64,000 nucleotides of DNA from Delphinapterus leucas (GCF_002288925.2 NW_022098076.1:74026145-74090144); one strand, 5' to 3'; shown: positions 1 through 11,959, counted from the first letter of the stretch. Program-made: numbers and translations. Notes: generated by a model not told the origin, from the letters alone.

Positions 1-26
1 AAATGTAGCTCAAGAGTAAAGATCAG

Positions 27-309
27 GGGCTTCCCTGGTGGCGCAGTGGTTGGGAATCTGCCTGCCGATGCAGGGGACACGGGTTCGAGCCCTGGTCCTG
101 AAGGATCCCACATGCCATGGAGCGACTGGGCCCGTGAGCCACAACCACTGAGCCTGCACGTCTGGAGCCTGTGCTCGGCAACAAGAGAGGCCGCGATGAA
201 GAGTGGGCCCCGCTTGCCACAACTAGAGAAAGCCCTCGCACAGAAACAAAGACGCAACACAGCAAAAATAAATAAATTAATTAATTAAAAAAAAAAAAGT
301 AACCACTTA
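27..309 (+). mobile_element. CHR-type tRNA-derived SINE with perfect target duplication
   Basis: Full-length SINE. It has a tRNA-like head with a B-box-like 'gggttcgagccc', the body 'gatcccacatgcc', a body containing 'gtgggccccgcttgccacaa', then an AT-rich tail and an A run at 287-298. A 15-bp direct repeat, aagagtaaagatcag, flanks it at 12-26 and 310-324 without mismatch. About eleven extra bases lie between the A run and the right repeat. The family is typical of cetaceans and related cetartiodactyls, and the intact duplication suggests a fairly young insertion. Open frames inside it are not genes. Confidence 0.93.
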
Positions 310-324
310 AAGAGTAAAGATCAG

Positions 325-3300
325 ACAAATACCAAAGAGGAGAACAGAGCCGATGTCTAAAGGGCAGCCATTTCCCAAGTGCCAGCCAAGAGAATTGTTT
401 TTTTCCTGGTTGCATAATCACAGGAAAAAGCTGATCAAAGCTGGAGGATAAGTGAAAAAGTGGTCAGGTGCCCAAAGTCTAGGGTCTGAGTCCAAACCCA
501 ATCAGCCGATCATGGTCCGTTGTTTTTCACAATGCTTCTTTTGCAACTGCATCTCTTCCACAAAGTGACAATCTTAGCAGATTGTCCCCTTACATGGTGT
601 GGCCTGTTCTCCAGGGACCATGAAGATTATGCACTATTGGACATTACCTAAAAAAAGATTGGAATTGACTTATGCACATCACAGAGCATGTGCGGTAGGG
701 AGTCTTGGACCATGGAGATACCTGGTGTTCTGGTGTATGCCAGATTGGTACATGACCACCATTTACATAAACTGGATTCCTCATAGACTAGTTACTAGGG
801 GTTGGTCTAGGTTATGGAGACAAGAGAACCCATGCTTAGCTCTATCTTGCTTCTGGGCAAGGACTGGCTGGGGACTGGGCTCTTTCTCCTAATGACTTCC
901 AACCTCATTCTCTCAGATCTTAACCTCCAGAAGACTACCTTCATCTTGACGGGCTGCTTCAGAATGAACTTGGCGCCCGGTGTGGTAAAGAAAATCATCT
1001 GCTGAGGTCATATTTCAAGCCAAATTCAGTGTCTTATAGCCGTGTGGTATGATTTATTTGGCCCTGGGGGAATCTTACTGAAGGTGCTGAAATGCCAGAC
1101 TGACATTTCACTTCAGACTTACAACCACCTAGACTCGAAGCAGGATTTATCTCAGACAGGAGGCTTTCTCCTGTTAAAAACCAAACAGTGTGCAATGTTT
1201 TCACCTGCTGAGTAACCTTCTATGTCCTAATGGGAAGAGTAGGGGCAGCAGAGGAGAGAGTGTAGGAAGGAGAACAAAAGCTTTGTCCATACTCTTGGGG
1301 AAAGAGAAATCATACCCGACAAGTTCAGTGAAAAATAGCTAATGAATCCGTCAGTTTCTGTTCATCAACTCAGAGTCAAGGTTGGAGAGAGACTGAAATA
1401 AGAGAACCACATAGGGAGTTTCGGGGTGATTTCTCTGAAACAGCAGCTGGAAGGGTTTTGTAACAATTCTGGTACCACACCCAGAGATGCTACCGCATCT
1501 ACGCTCTTGCTTCCACTTACCACTCTCAAATGTCACAGCATCCCTATTTCTGAATGCTTTCAAGCCCCTCAGATGGAAGACCAAAGAAGCCTATAACATT
1601 TAGGGCTAACTTTTATTCCACCCACAAATTTGGAGAAAGGGGAAATGTTGCCATTTCTGCCATGACATGAAAATGAGTTTTCCACCAGGTGGACACCAGT
1701 GTGAACACGGTGTAGACACTCAACCACTAGAAAGGTCCTTCGTGCTCTTGGCACACGTGCCAGCACAGTGCCACACTCAAAAATTTACATGATAATTGCT
1801 TTTGATGATCATATTGAGTAGGTAAAAAATCTCTCTCTCTCTTCTACCACCTCAGATCCTGAGGATAAGGTCTCTGGAAACTAAGGCTATGCCCTCACAT
1901 GCCCTTGGGCATCAAGCTCCAACGAAGCAGGATGGAGAATCGTCACTGCTGATCTGTGGGTGCAGCACCCAGACCACATTGGAGGGGAAGTGAAGGGAGG
2001 GGCAAGGAAGCTGTCATCTTCCTCTTCCCGACACGTTATTCTCAAGGATTAAAAGAGAGAATGGAGTTTAAGAAAACTCAAATAATGAATAATTTTCTTT
2101 GGAAAAACAGTGCCTAACCCAAGGTCTCCAATATCCCAGGGGTTCCAGGAAGTGTCCAAATTCCAAGAGAACCAGCTACAAGACACTGAGACTGAGTTTG
2201 CGTGGAAGATATATTTCTGTTGCTTTATTTCCAGCCCTGGTTATAACGGGTGAAATTATTATAGCACTGTAAGAGTTATTTTCCCTTATAGTTCTTACCT
2301 AGACATAAACAAACATAAGAATTGTAGACTAATTCCATTATTAGATCTGGTAGCAGATAACCTCCATTTACAATGTTTTTACTAAAGAAAAGGATATAAC
2401 ATTTTAAAACCCAAGCTCTGTTCAGTAAATTATACAAGGGTAGACTACAGCTAGTAAGATAAATGATTGTTTTGCAAGGGAACTGCTCATAGTATAACAT
2501 CTCCTGTAGAAAATTCTCAGTCAGAAAATGCCATGGTTCATTTAGAATCAGCTTTTCCAAATCCAGAATATTTGAATGAGTTGTTTTTTTTTTTTTAACT
2601 GAAACTTTCTTAATGGATGATAATTCAGTCTCTATCATGCTTTAAAAGGGAACCCATTACCAACCCCTTTCAGAATCCTCCTCTTGCCTTACAGGGTATG
2701 GTGAGTCAGCGATGTTTTTTTCATTCCAAAGCATTAGAGAAGAGATGGAGGGAAATTGTCTGTAACTGCTCAAGGCAGCATCTTTAACCTTCTGCCAAAT
2801 AACTGGGTTGCCAGCTGGCAAGTCCTAGCACTCTTTAGTCCTGCAAAGGATCACGTATGTGTCACTGAAGATAGACATAAGTTGTTCTGTTTTACCCTGA
2901 ATCATCTTCAAGAATAAACAACATAGGGCACCACCCCTCTTACGGTCGGTTGCTGGCAGTGGGAGCCACAGGGTGAACTGTGAAGTTTCCCCTTTATACC
3001 TCTAGCAAAAGCATAGTGTCCAGTACTATCCCCAAAGCTTCTTAGTCTCCTCTACTACCCCAACCTCGGGAATGAAACCTGCTCTTTCTGGACAAAAGCT
3101 CATGTTCCATAGCAGTGATTCATAGATTTAAGTCATTTGCCTTCAGAATTCACCGCTTTTGCCTGTAACACCTCTACTATCATTTTCCAGTATCTTACGA
3201 TCATATCATCATTTAAATTCTGATATAATTTCTCATAATTAGAAGGGAATCATGTAAATAAACCTAATAAAATCAAAATAATAGCATCATAATTTAACTA

Positions 3301-3574
3301 GATATTATTACTTGCTGAAAGCACTGAACCTAAGGCCTATTCTGTCTGTTAAAAAGGAGGTTAATATGCGTTGGAAAGGTGTTAAAGACACATTAGCGCC
3401 AAAGTAAAACCTCCCCTTGATCCATTCAGAAGGGTTGAAAGAGAATGGCAAAGGAAAATCACTCATCTTGTGTGATTCCATTTTATTTAATGCCATGTCT
3501 ATTTTATTTAATCAGTATTATCTTGGGTGCCACTTAGAATCATCTTGTAAATCTCACACTTTGGGAAACAGGAC
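325..3574. other. Gene-free unique sequence
   Basis: No gene or clear transposon was recognised. Small features are a (CT)n run at about 1830-1843 and a 14-T run at 2584-2597. The longest open frame (minus strand, 2276-2638, 120 codons) is AT-rich, has no domain I recognise and runs across the T tract as a lysine string. I regard it as chance. Diverged ancient repeats could be present below what the eye can detect. Confidence 0.6.
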
Positions 3575-3722
3575 AGAGCAGTGTTTCCCTAAGTGTGTAT
3601 CTAGGAGATAATCCGGCAGCCGATTAAATGCAAATTCCATGGCTCCACCTGCAGAGTCTTCTGGGCGAGGTCTTAGGGATCTGCATTTTTAGCAAGCTTC
3701 CCAGATGATAGTTGTATAGATA
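3575..3722. mobile_element. MER5A-like hAT DNA transposon fragment
   Basis: The stretch 'ttaaatgcaaattccatggctccacc', followed by 'gggatctgcatttttagcaagcttcccagatgat', resembles the inner part of MER5A, a short non-autonomous hAT-Charlie element. Terminal repeats are too worn to place the ends. Confidence 0.55.
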
Positions 3723-4084
3723 AATAAAAACCATTAGTCCAGATTTGTTATTTTCAAACATTTACTAGTTAAGTGATCCTTTCCTCCAACAAAGTTCTGC
3801 AGAGAAACTAAGATATAAAGCAGAGAAGAGTGGGACCCTCCAGCTGAAGTAGGACGATGGGGCAAAGGGTCAGAGCTGCAGCTTCATCTCCTCCTGGCCC
3901 ATGGCAGTCCCTCGGGTACCTCCGCGGAGCTCCTGTTCTCTCTCTCCCTTTACTTCTCCTTTCTCCAACATTTACTCCCCCCACCAACTAAAATTGCCTG
4001 TGGCTTGCTTGTTTTCAGATTGAGAAATCGTCTATGTCTTCCATGTTACCCAGCAAAGAAGCACGAAAGCCAAATACAAATGTG
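3723..4084. other. Gene-free spacer
   Basis: Nothing recognised. Composition is ordinary, with a pyrimidine-rich patch near 3930-3985. Confidence 0.5.
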
Positions 4085-4477
4085 TTAAATGGTACTGAAT
4101 TGAACCTGACTCATTTCATTACAAAATAAGAATACAAATACCCTAACAGCTAAATGGATTTAAAAACATACAAACACTTCACAAGATAAAATAGTTAATT
4201 AACATATTAGAAAAGGTTTGGTCTCATAGTAATGAAACAAATGCAAATAAAATGAGAATAAGATCTTATTTTTTATTTATCAAATTAGCAAAGATGTTTT
4301 GAATGATACTCAGTGCAAATGAGGATATAATAAGACTGACATTCTTATGCACTGGAAAGCTAATGAATATAGCCTTTCTGGATGTACTTTAAAATATTTT
4401 TTTCCTTTAATGCAATACTTTACTATCTATGAATCTATTGTGCAGAAACAATCTGAAATTCAGGCAAAGATTTATGT

Positions 4478-4610
4478 CCAGTTCTGGAACTAGATAGTGG
4501 CTCTGGTTGTACAACATTGTGTATATACTTAATGCCACTGAATTGCACACTTTAAAATCGTTACAGTGGTATATTTATACTATGTATATTTTATCTACTA
4601 TAAAAAAAAG
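4478..4610 (+). mobile_element. Nested L1M 3'-UTR tail
   Basis: 'ctggaactagatagtgg', 'aatgccactgaattgcacac' and 'tttaaaatcgttacagtgg' match the common L1MA/MB-type 3' UTR, and an A-rich end (taaaaaaaaga) closes it. Both flanks carry a similar short word, 'aaagatttatg' on the left and 'aaagatttgtg' on the right. That is what a worn target-site duplication would look like. Confidence 0.65.
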
Positions 4611-4818
4611 ATTTGTGCACAAAATTATTCATTTCATTGTTTTTCATGATAACAAAATTTTTGAATGCTGAATGTATAACATTAGAGTTATTGCTACATT
4701 GTGGTGCTTCTTGGAAAATGTTTATGATATAAACTTAAGTGAGAAAAAAATGGGATGTGAAACTACATATACAATATTACCTCAGCCATTTCTTCAAATA
4801 TAGAATAATCTAGAAATA

Positions 4819-4991
4819 CATACATCCCTCAGTACCTGTGTGGGATTGGTTCCAGGTTCAACCCCCCCCATCTCACCACCCATCCACCAAACCCACCCCC
4901 CCTGCCATGGATACCAAAGTTCAGATGCTCAAGTCCCTTATATAAAGTGGTATAGTACAGTGGGCCATGGATACCGAGGGCCAACTGCATG
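4819..4991. mobile_element. MER2-like Tigger DNA transposon, internally deleted
   Basis: The left end 'catccctcagtacctgtgtg' with 'gggattggttccaggttcaa', the middle 'gatgctcaagtcccttatat' and the right end 'ccatggataccgagggccaac' match the terminal parts of MER2 (TcMar-Tigger). The element is much shorter than the roughly 340-bp consensus, so its centre is missing. A C-rich stretch at 4861-4900 appears to be a local expansion inside it. Confidence 0.75.
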
Positions 4992-5289
4992 TCAAAATAT
5001 TACCAGTAGTGGATTCTAGAAGAGTGGTAGGATTATCAGAACCTCCTCTTTTCTCTTTACACTTTGTAAAGGTTTTCAAACTTTTTCTAAAATTAGCACA
5101 TGTTAATAGAGAAAAAAAGAAGTAAATAATTACAAACAAAAATAAACTATGGTTCATATGCTAATCTCCATGAAGGTGCTACTAATTAATGAAATAGAAA
5201 GTGAATTTCTAATCATAAATTATTTTTAATTATTATTTAATTATATAATATTTTTTAATTATTATATTTGGGCACAGATGAAGATACAA

Positions 5290-5520
5290 AATAATAATCA
5301 TAGCTAACATGTGTCTAGTGCAGGCATTGTTTTAAAGACATAGCATACATTATCTTACAACACTTTAAGATGAATACTATAATTATTCTCATTTATACCT
5401 GACTTAACAGAGGTGTAAAGAAGTTGAGTATCCAGCCCAAGACAGCAAGTGAGACTAGGATTCAAACTCAAACATTTTGGTTCCAGAGTTTATGATCTTA
5501 GTCACTATAGTGTACTACCT
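5290..5520 (-). mobile_element. MIR SINE, reverse orientation
   Basis: The order 'cattatcttacaacactttaagatgaatac...gttgagtatccagcccaagacagcaagtgagactagg' corresponds to the reverse complement of the MIR core ('cctcacaacaaccctatgaggtagg...cccaaggtcacacagctagtaag'). Divergence is high, as expected for this pre-placental family. Confidence 0.7.
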
Positions 5521-5566
5521 ATTGAAAAAATTTTTAAAGATAAAAAATAAAAAAAGAAAGCAAGGA

Positions 5567-6036
5567 TGTGTATTCGCATCCTACTGCAGTGGTAGCAAAT
5601 TATTATAAACTTAGTGTCTTAAAACACAAATGTATTATCTTATAGACCTGGAGGTCCAAAGACTAAAATGGGTCTGCAAGGCTGCATTCATTTTGGAGAC
5701 TCTGGAGGAGAATCTGCTTCCTTGCCTCTTCAAGCTTCTAGAACCTGCTCATATTCCTTGGCTCAGGGCCCCTTCCTCCATCTGCAAAACCAGCAGCATA
5801 GCATCTTTCTTCCACTCAGATCATCACTTAAGATCTATCTTCTGACCCTCCTGCCTGCTTCTTCTAAAGAATCCTGTGGTTACATTAAACACACCTGATA
5901 ATCCAGGCATGTCTCCCCATCTCCAAATCTTTCACTTAATCACATCTGCAAAATCACTTTTACCACATTCGGTAACATATTTACAAGTTCAGACATTAAG
6001 ATGTGAACATCTTTGGAGCCATTTTTCAGCCTACCA
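5567..6036 (-). mobile_element. MLT1-type (MaLR) solo LTR, reverse orientation
   Basis: Read on the plus strand it begins 'tgtgtattcgcatcctactgc', continues 'aaattattataaacttagtg' and 'tcttgcctcttcaagcttctag'-like text, and ends near 'tcagcctacca'. This is the reverse complement of the MLT1 class of mammalian apparent LTR retrotransposons. No internal retroviral sequence accompanies it, so it is a solo LTR. Open frames at 5630-5898 lie within it and are not genes. Confidence 0.75.
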
Positions 6037-6040
6037 TGGG

Positions 6041-6081
6041 AAAGAGGGAAGGAAGTAAGGGAGGGAGGGAGGAGGAAGGGA
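6041..6081. repeat. Purine-rich (GGGA)n microsatellite
   Basis: A short run of gggaagg and ggga units lies between two LTR remnants. Confidence 0.75.
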
Positions 6082-6085
6082 AATA

Positions 6086-6600
6086 TCTCTGTTCTAGTTT
6101 CTACTCATTTGTAACAAAACACTTTTTCATGCATCATAGTTTTGTGGGTCAGGCAATTGGGCAGTGACCATCGGGTTTTTTTTGTTTCAAGTGATACTGA
6201 TAGAGGCCATTCAGTAATACTCAACTGGCAGATGAGATGGCCTAGAAGATATAGACAGGTGCACTCACATGACTGCTTTTTTGGTGGTGATGATGCTAAC
6301 ACTGAGTTCAACAGGGACTGTCAACTAAAACGCTCACATGTGGCCTCTCCAGCATCATAGTCTCTGTGTAATCAGACTTGTTATATGGTGGCTCAGATCT
6401 CACAGACAAGGTGTTCCAGGAGACTGGAGGAAACTGTAAGTGCCTTCTGATCTAGTCTCAGAAACCCCAATGTTACTTCTACTTTATTCTACTGGTCAAG
6501 CAAGTCTCTAAGGCTGGCCCAAATTCAAGTGGAGAGGAATTGGAGTCCACCTCTCTGCAGGAGAAATAGCAAAGAGATTGAAGCCGTCTTTAACCTTCTA
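6086..6600 (-). mobile_element. Second MLT1-type LTR, reverse orientation
   Basis: 'gtttctactcatttgtaacaaa', 'gttttgtgggtcaggcaatt', 'cacatgtggcctctccagca' and 'caaattcaagtggagaggaa' follow the reverse complement of another MaLR/MLT1 subtype. It is diverged and has an internal deletion near its start. It lies directly after the LTR at 5567-6036. Confidence 0.65.
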
Positions 6601-6870
6601 TGATCTCTACACATAAAACTTCAGTTAACAAGGAATGCATGATGAAAGCCATCTAAACTGGAGATGAGGGGAAGGGGTAGTTCCAGCACCTGTCAAATAC
6701 TCAGAGAACATTCTGACGAGTTTATATTAGTCTGGGAAATCATTTTGAAATCCCTCTTGTTTTAGAAATGATGAATCATTCTTAGATACACTTTTTTGTT
6801 TGTTTTTCTTCTATCATTTTTCAATGTCAAAGTCTATGGAAATTACCATCAAGATGAAGAATCACAAAGA
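6601..6870. other. Gene-free spacer
   Basis: No feature recognised. It ends at the left target duplication of the following L1. Confidence 0.5.
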
Positions 6871-6879
6871 CTCACTAGT

Positions 6880-7883
6880 GTTTTCTTCCATTCTGTGGGT
6901 TGTCTTTCTGTTTTGTTTATGGTTTCCTTTGCTATGCAAAAGTTTTTGAGTTAATTAGGTCCAATTTGTTTATTTTTGTTTTTATTTCCATTACTCTAGG
7001 AGACAGAATGAAAAAAATATTGCTGTGATATATGTCAAAGAGTGCTCTGCCTCCATTTCCCTCTAAGGGTTTTATAGTATCTGATCTTACATATAGGTCT
7101 TTAATCCATTTTGAGTTTATTTTTGTATATAGTGTTAAAGAATGTTCTAATTTAATTTTTTTACAAGTAGCTGTTCAGTTTTCCCAACACCATTTATTGA
7201 AGAGACTGCCTTTTCTTCATTGTATATAGTCTTGCCTCTTTTGTTGTAGATTAATTGACCATAGGTGCATTGGTTTATTTCTGGGCTGTTATCCTGTTCC
7301 ACAGATCTATATGTCTCTTTTTGTGCCAGTACCATTCTGTTTTGATGACTGTAGCTTTACGATGCAACTGACAAGAGATTAATTTCCAAAATTTACAAAA
7401 TAGCTCATGAGGCTCAATATCAAAAAAACAAACAACCCAATCAAAAAATGGGCAGAAGACCTAAAGAGACATTTCTCCAAAGAAGATATACAGATGGCCA
7501 AGAGACACATGAAAAGATACTCAGCATCACTAATTATTAGAGAAATGCAAAACAACTACAATGAGATATCACCTCACACCAGTCAGAATGGCCATCATCA
7601 AAAAGTCTACAGATAATAAATGCTGGAGAGGGTGTGGAGAAAAGGGAACCCTCCTATACTGTACGTGGGAATGTAAATTGATACAGGCACTACGGGGAAC
7701 AGTTTGGAGGTTCCTTAAAAAACTAAAAATAGAGCTACCAAATGATCCAGCAATCCCACTCCTAGGAATATATCTGGAGAAAAACATTGTTTGAAAGGAT
7801 ACATACACCCCAGTGTTCACAATAGCCAAGACATGGAAGCAACCTAAATGTCCACCGACAGAGGAATGGATAAAGAAGATGTG

Positions 7884-7937
<54 letters not shown>

Positions 7938-8420
7938 GAATATTACTCAGCCATTAAAAAGAATGAAATAATGCCATTTGTGGCAACATGGATGGACCTG
8001 GAGATTATCATACTAAGTGAAGTAAGTCAGACAGAGAAAGACAAATATCATATGATATCGTTTACATGTGGAATCTAAAAAAAAAATTTTACAAATGAAC
8101 TTATTTACAAAACAGAAACAGACTCACAGACTTAGAGAATGAACTATGGTTACCAGTGGGGAAGGGTTGGGGGTAAGGATAGAGTGGAGGTTTGGGATTG
8201 ACAAGTACCTACTGCAATATTTAAATTAGATAACCAAAGCGGACTTACTGTATAGCACAGGGAACTCTGCTCAATATTCTGTAATAACCAAAACGGGAAA
8301 AGAATTTGAAAAAGAATAGATACATGTATATGTATAACTGAATCACTTTGCTGTACACCTGAAACTAACACAACATTGTGAATCAACTCTACTCCAATAT
8401 AAAATAAAAATTAAAAAAAC
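6880..8420 (+). mobile_element. 5'-inverted L1 (twin-priming structure)
   Basis: From 6880 to about 7360 the sequence is antisense L1 ORF2 ('tatggtttcctttgctatgc', 'ttcccaacaccatttattga'). From about 7361 it is sense L1 ORF2 and 3' UTR ('gatgcaactgacaagagatt', 'tcaacatcactaatt'-like text, 'cctcacaccagtcagaatgg', then the UTR and an A-rich tail). In L1 coordinates the two halves are nearly adjacent, with roughly ten bases lost between them. The direct repeat ctcactagt flanks the whole unit at 6871-6879 and 8421-8429. This is the classic outcome of twin priming during target-primed reverse transcription. All frames are broken. A (TA)n run has expanded inside it at 7891-7932. Confidence 0.93.
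7885..7932. repeat. (TG)3(TA)21 microsatellite inside L1
   Basis: Forty-two bases of pure TA follow three TG units. The site corresponds to a short natural 'catatatacaatgg' word in the L1 3' part, which seeded the expansion. It is likely to be length-polymorphic. Confidence 0.95.
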
Positions 8421-8429
8421 CTCACTAGT

Positions 8430-9057
8430 TCATGTTTTCATCTGTTTTATGTATAAAGCTCTGCTCTAGGATCTATGTAAAGCAAATTTATTTAAGGTAT
8501 GCCTTAAATAAATAAGAGAGAATAAAGTCATGTCCCCCACTAAAAGGTGAGAGACAATAATGACTAAGTTAAGCCAATTGTTTTGCTCATCACCATGTCT
8601 GAAATATAGTCTCCTATTTCTTCTTTGTCTTAAGAGAATGCATAACCTGTCTGGATTTATTCTTCTTTTCCAACATAGTACTGGCTGTAATACTGATATT
8701 TGTATATTTAAATATATATCTTTCTTCTTTTCTTTACTAATTCATTCAAACCTTTTGATTTGTAATAAGAATCAATATTATATAAAATACTGGTACCTTT
8801 ATAAATTATTTCAAAACTGAATTACAATAAGCACATACAACAGTTACATAATTCTTATGTTCATTTATGTCACCTTTGGAATCCATATTTGATGGGCTTT
8901 TTGTAATAACATTTACAAGTGCACCATGGCAATACATAAACATAGCTTAACCATGTGATAAGTGTTAAAGATATGTATGCATAAGATACAATAGCAACAC
9001 TAAGAAGGGGAGTTGAACCTAATTAGAAGGGGTCACTGAAGGCTTCCCTTTTGGAGC
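8430..9057. other. Gene-free spacer
   Basis: AT-rich, with no recognised repeat or gene. The 86-codon frame at 8560-8820 has no recognisable domain. Confidence 0.5.
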
Positions 9058-9290
9058 TAAACTCAAATGTCATCTCCTCTGAAAGGCCTCCCCATACAAC
9101 TACATAAAGCAACCCTGCTTCCAGACATTCTATCTACACTATTCATTTCTTTTGAAGCAGTTGTCACAATTGATGATTATTTTTACTTAATTTTCCTTGT
9201 TTCTACGTGCCCCTTACTAGAATTTTACATTCTTATCTGTCTTGCATCACTGACAAACGATAGGTACTCAGAAAATATTGTTTGAAAATC
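9058..9290 (+). mobile_element. L2 LINE 3' end
   Basis: 'aactcaaatgtcatctcctc' with 'tgaaaggcctcccc', then 'tctgtcttgcatcactgac' and 'aggtactcagaaaatattg', is the 3' end of an L2 element in the plus orientation. It is heavily diverged. Confidence 0.7.
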
Positions 9291-9304
9291 AATAATAGAG
9301 TTGC

Positions 9305-9490
9305 AGTAAAGTCGAGTCTTAAAGGATGAGTAGGAGTTGGCCAGGCAAAGAACTAGGGGTAGAATATTTTGAGCACAGGAAGCAGAAATAGAAAGAACGC
9401 TCTGGTCATGGAAACATAGTGGGTGCATGAAACAAAAGGCCCAAATCAGGGAGTGGCCAGCATGGTGCTGGAAGACATTCGGGCCATGTG
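9305..9490 (-). mobile_element. L2 LINE fragment, reverse orientation
   Basis: 'cttaaaggatgagtaggagt' and 'tggccaggcaaagaac', with 'gagcacaggaagcagaaata', match the antisense of a more internal L2 region. It stands tail to tail with the plus-strand L2 just before it. Confidence 0.6.
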
Positions 9491-10099
9491 GAGCTCCTAG
9501 CCTATACCATGTGAACCAGAGGGATCTACGAAGGCCACTATTCAAATGTCTATCACTGAACGATGAGCATGGGCATGGTTAATTCCAAGTTGGGACAGAT
9601 TTGTTTTTAAATAGAAAAAAAAAAAAAAAGAACTAACTAAAACACATCTCTCCTCAAGCCCCCCCATATGACTGATAAATTGAAATTCTTTTAACCTCCA
9701 ATAAAAGGCTCATCGCTGAAAAAAACTGTTAGATTTCCCCCAAGTTAGAGTATTCAACGTGTGAAGCACTGGGTAACATTTAAATGGAAACAAAGAAAAA
9801 ACAAGATGAAAGGGTTATGTTAGTTTCCACCATGTGCGCTATTAAAATCCTTATATGAGATATTCTGAGAAATACATTGAAGGGATTACCTGTATAAAAG
9901 AAGCAGAGGATTCAGTTCCTAAGGAGACGAACTAATTTGATTACAGATATTCAGCAGTTACTCTCCAGAGAGTTTTGAGTCAGTGCCTTCCCCTTTCCTA
10001 TGTTGCCCAGAGTCTATTAGTTGAGGAGGTAGGATCTCCAATAGAAAGAGAAAGGATTAGCAAGTCCAAATGACAGAGTGACTAATTCTGCTGGGCAGA
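9491..10099. other. Gene-free spacer
   Basis: Contains an A run at about 9615-9629. No gene or clear repeat. Confidence 0.5.
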
Positions 10100-10240
10100 A
10101 CTAAGGAAGGTTTCAGGGGAAGGTAATGTTTGGGTTGGCCTTGAGAGATGAGTAGGACTTCAAAGGCAAAGAAACAGTGAAGGGGGTACTCCAGACATGA
10201 AGAGCACTCTGATCTAAGCCACAGAGGCCTGAAATTTGGG
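10100..10240 (-). mobile_element. L2 LINE fragment, reverse orientation
   Basis: 'ttggccttgagagatgagta' followed by 'ggacttcaaaggcaaagaaa' matches the same antisense L2 segment seen at 9305-9490. Confidence 0.55.
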
Positions 10241-11959
10241 TGTATATATATTTAAAAGCTCATGGAACAGCCACACATAGAGCAACTTACACAACTCTGA
10301 ACAGAACAACTGCCAATGTGCTTTTGCAAAACAACATTCTAATTTTACTTTGGCTTTCATAATGACAAAGTGATTCATTAGTTCCTATTACACACAGAAA
10401 TTTCAAAACATAAAACACTTAGAACCCTTTCTTAATTATAAAAGCTCAAAAAAAGGGGAACTTGAACCAAATTCACTCTTTCAACTCAGCAAATACATGA
10501 CCACAAGAGGTTCTTGACCACCCTGCACACAGCACTCATCCAGCCTTGTTTGAACAAACTTAATAATAAGAGCATCTCTGCTTTATGAATACAGTGGAGC
10601 CTCATATGTGCACCATAAATTACTTTACAGATTTAGACTCTAATTCAACTTATGCCTGCCAAGATACAATCAACTACATTTGTTAAAAGCACAGTGCAGG
10701 TGAACTCACTTGAAGAAAACTCAAAATGTAAAAATAACTGACTTCCAAAATTTATATATTAAGAGGTAATTGATTTACATTTATTTCACCATTGGCTTCA
10801 CTTAAATTGTGAGTTTTTAAATGGAGTTTAATTTACCAAAAACTATTTTCATACTGAAATATATTTCGTGTATAGAGTAAAGTACCCCAGAGTTTGTTTG
10901 GTGGCCAGCAACAGAGAGAAAGTCTGGCTAGCTTAAGCTGAAAAGGAAATTCTTGTAAGAATAATGTGCAAGTCACCAGATAAAAGAGAAAGCTGGAAAC
11001 AGAGCTCAAAAAAGTGCCCCCCTCAGAAAAGAGAGCATGTCCTGGAACCCAGATAGCAGGCATTGATGAAAAATGTCACTGTTGATTATTCTTCTGACCT
11101 TGTTCACTCACCTCAAGCTTCAAAGTCTCAGGATAGAAGGTGTGATTGGACCAACTTGGGATAGTTGCCCAGAGGAAGCCAGACACCTTAAATTACAGTT
11201 TCAAGGAGATTCACAGACTCATGCAGAATGGTTTCCTCAAAGAAAATCAACACTGCTATCAAAGAGCTTAGAGTGGATGCTAGTGGCCAGAAGACAAAGA
11301 CTATCCATCTTAATTCCTAAGGATACTCTGTGATTGGTCCTGACTCACTATACCAATTTAATACAGAGCTTCCACTGAGTTTTGTCTTGTCCTTCTTCAC
11401 TCTTCTGTGACCCTCTTTGTTCTGAAGGCATCAGTCACAACTTTTAGAACCTGTTTCATTGAGGAATCTTCTAGAAACATGTTGGTTGGTTGGTTGGTTT
11501 TTATGTGATGCATTTTATACACTAAGCAATTTACTTACCTCTCTACACGTAACATGAGTAGTGTCTAGCCATAAAACATGAACAAATAAAACAGAAATTT
11601 ATTTCACCTTTTTTTTCTTATATTAAAGCAATAGTCCCATTATGATAGTTAGATACTTTAAGTATATCCACAGAATGCAGAATATTTTTTAAAGTAAGTT
11701 TTTAAAAGGGAAACAGTTAATAAAAAAGACTTTTGGTCTTTGGTGCCAAACATTGCATTGAACAGACTTTTTTCATATAAGTTACCAGTAGTTTCAAGCA
11801 CTGCATAAATATATCTCAACACTCTATATAAATAAAGTTTTTCATTAGGAGCCTATAGTACATACAGTATGTTGTATTTTTCTGTAGAAAATAAATTATT
11901 CCTGTCTATATGGGCAACTGAGGTGAAGAAGAATGACTTCAACCACAAATACCTAGAAA
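10241..11959. other. Gene-free stretch, one possible unclassified ancient repeat
   Basis: A (GGTT)n run of about five units lies at 11482-11501. The stretch at about 10885-11340 ('tctggctagcttaagctgaa', 'gccagaagacaaagactatc') looks repeat-like to me, but I cannot name a family. The rest is AT-rich and featureless. The short frames at 10833-11063 and 11073-11333 fall in the repeat-like part. Confidence 0.45.

Larger units (their letters stand above)
4085..5150 (+). mobile_element. Ancient L1 (L1M class) remnant hosting two nested insertions
   Basis: Diverged ORF2 and 3'-UTR sequence of an old mammalian L1 in the plus orientation. Recognisable pieces are 'caaattagcaaagatgtttt' near 4279 and 'cactttgtaaaggttttcaaa' near 5060. 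The coding frame is destroyed by stops and indels. The element is interrupted at about 4478-4610 by another L1 tail and at 4819-4991 by a MER2-like transposon, and L1-like sequence resumes after each. It is therefore older than both. Confidence 0.6.

Noticed and set aside
2276..2638. 120-codon minus-strand frame
   Set aside because: AT-rich, contains a lysine run from the T tract, no domain and no supporting signals.
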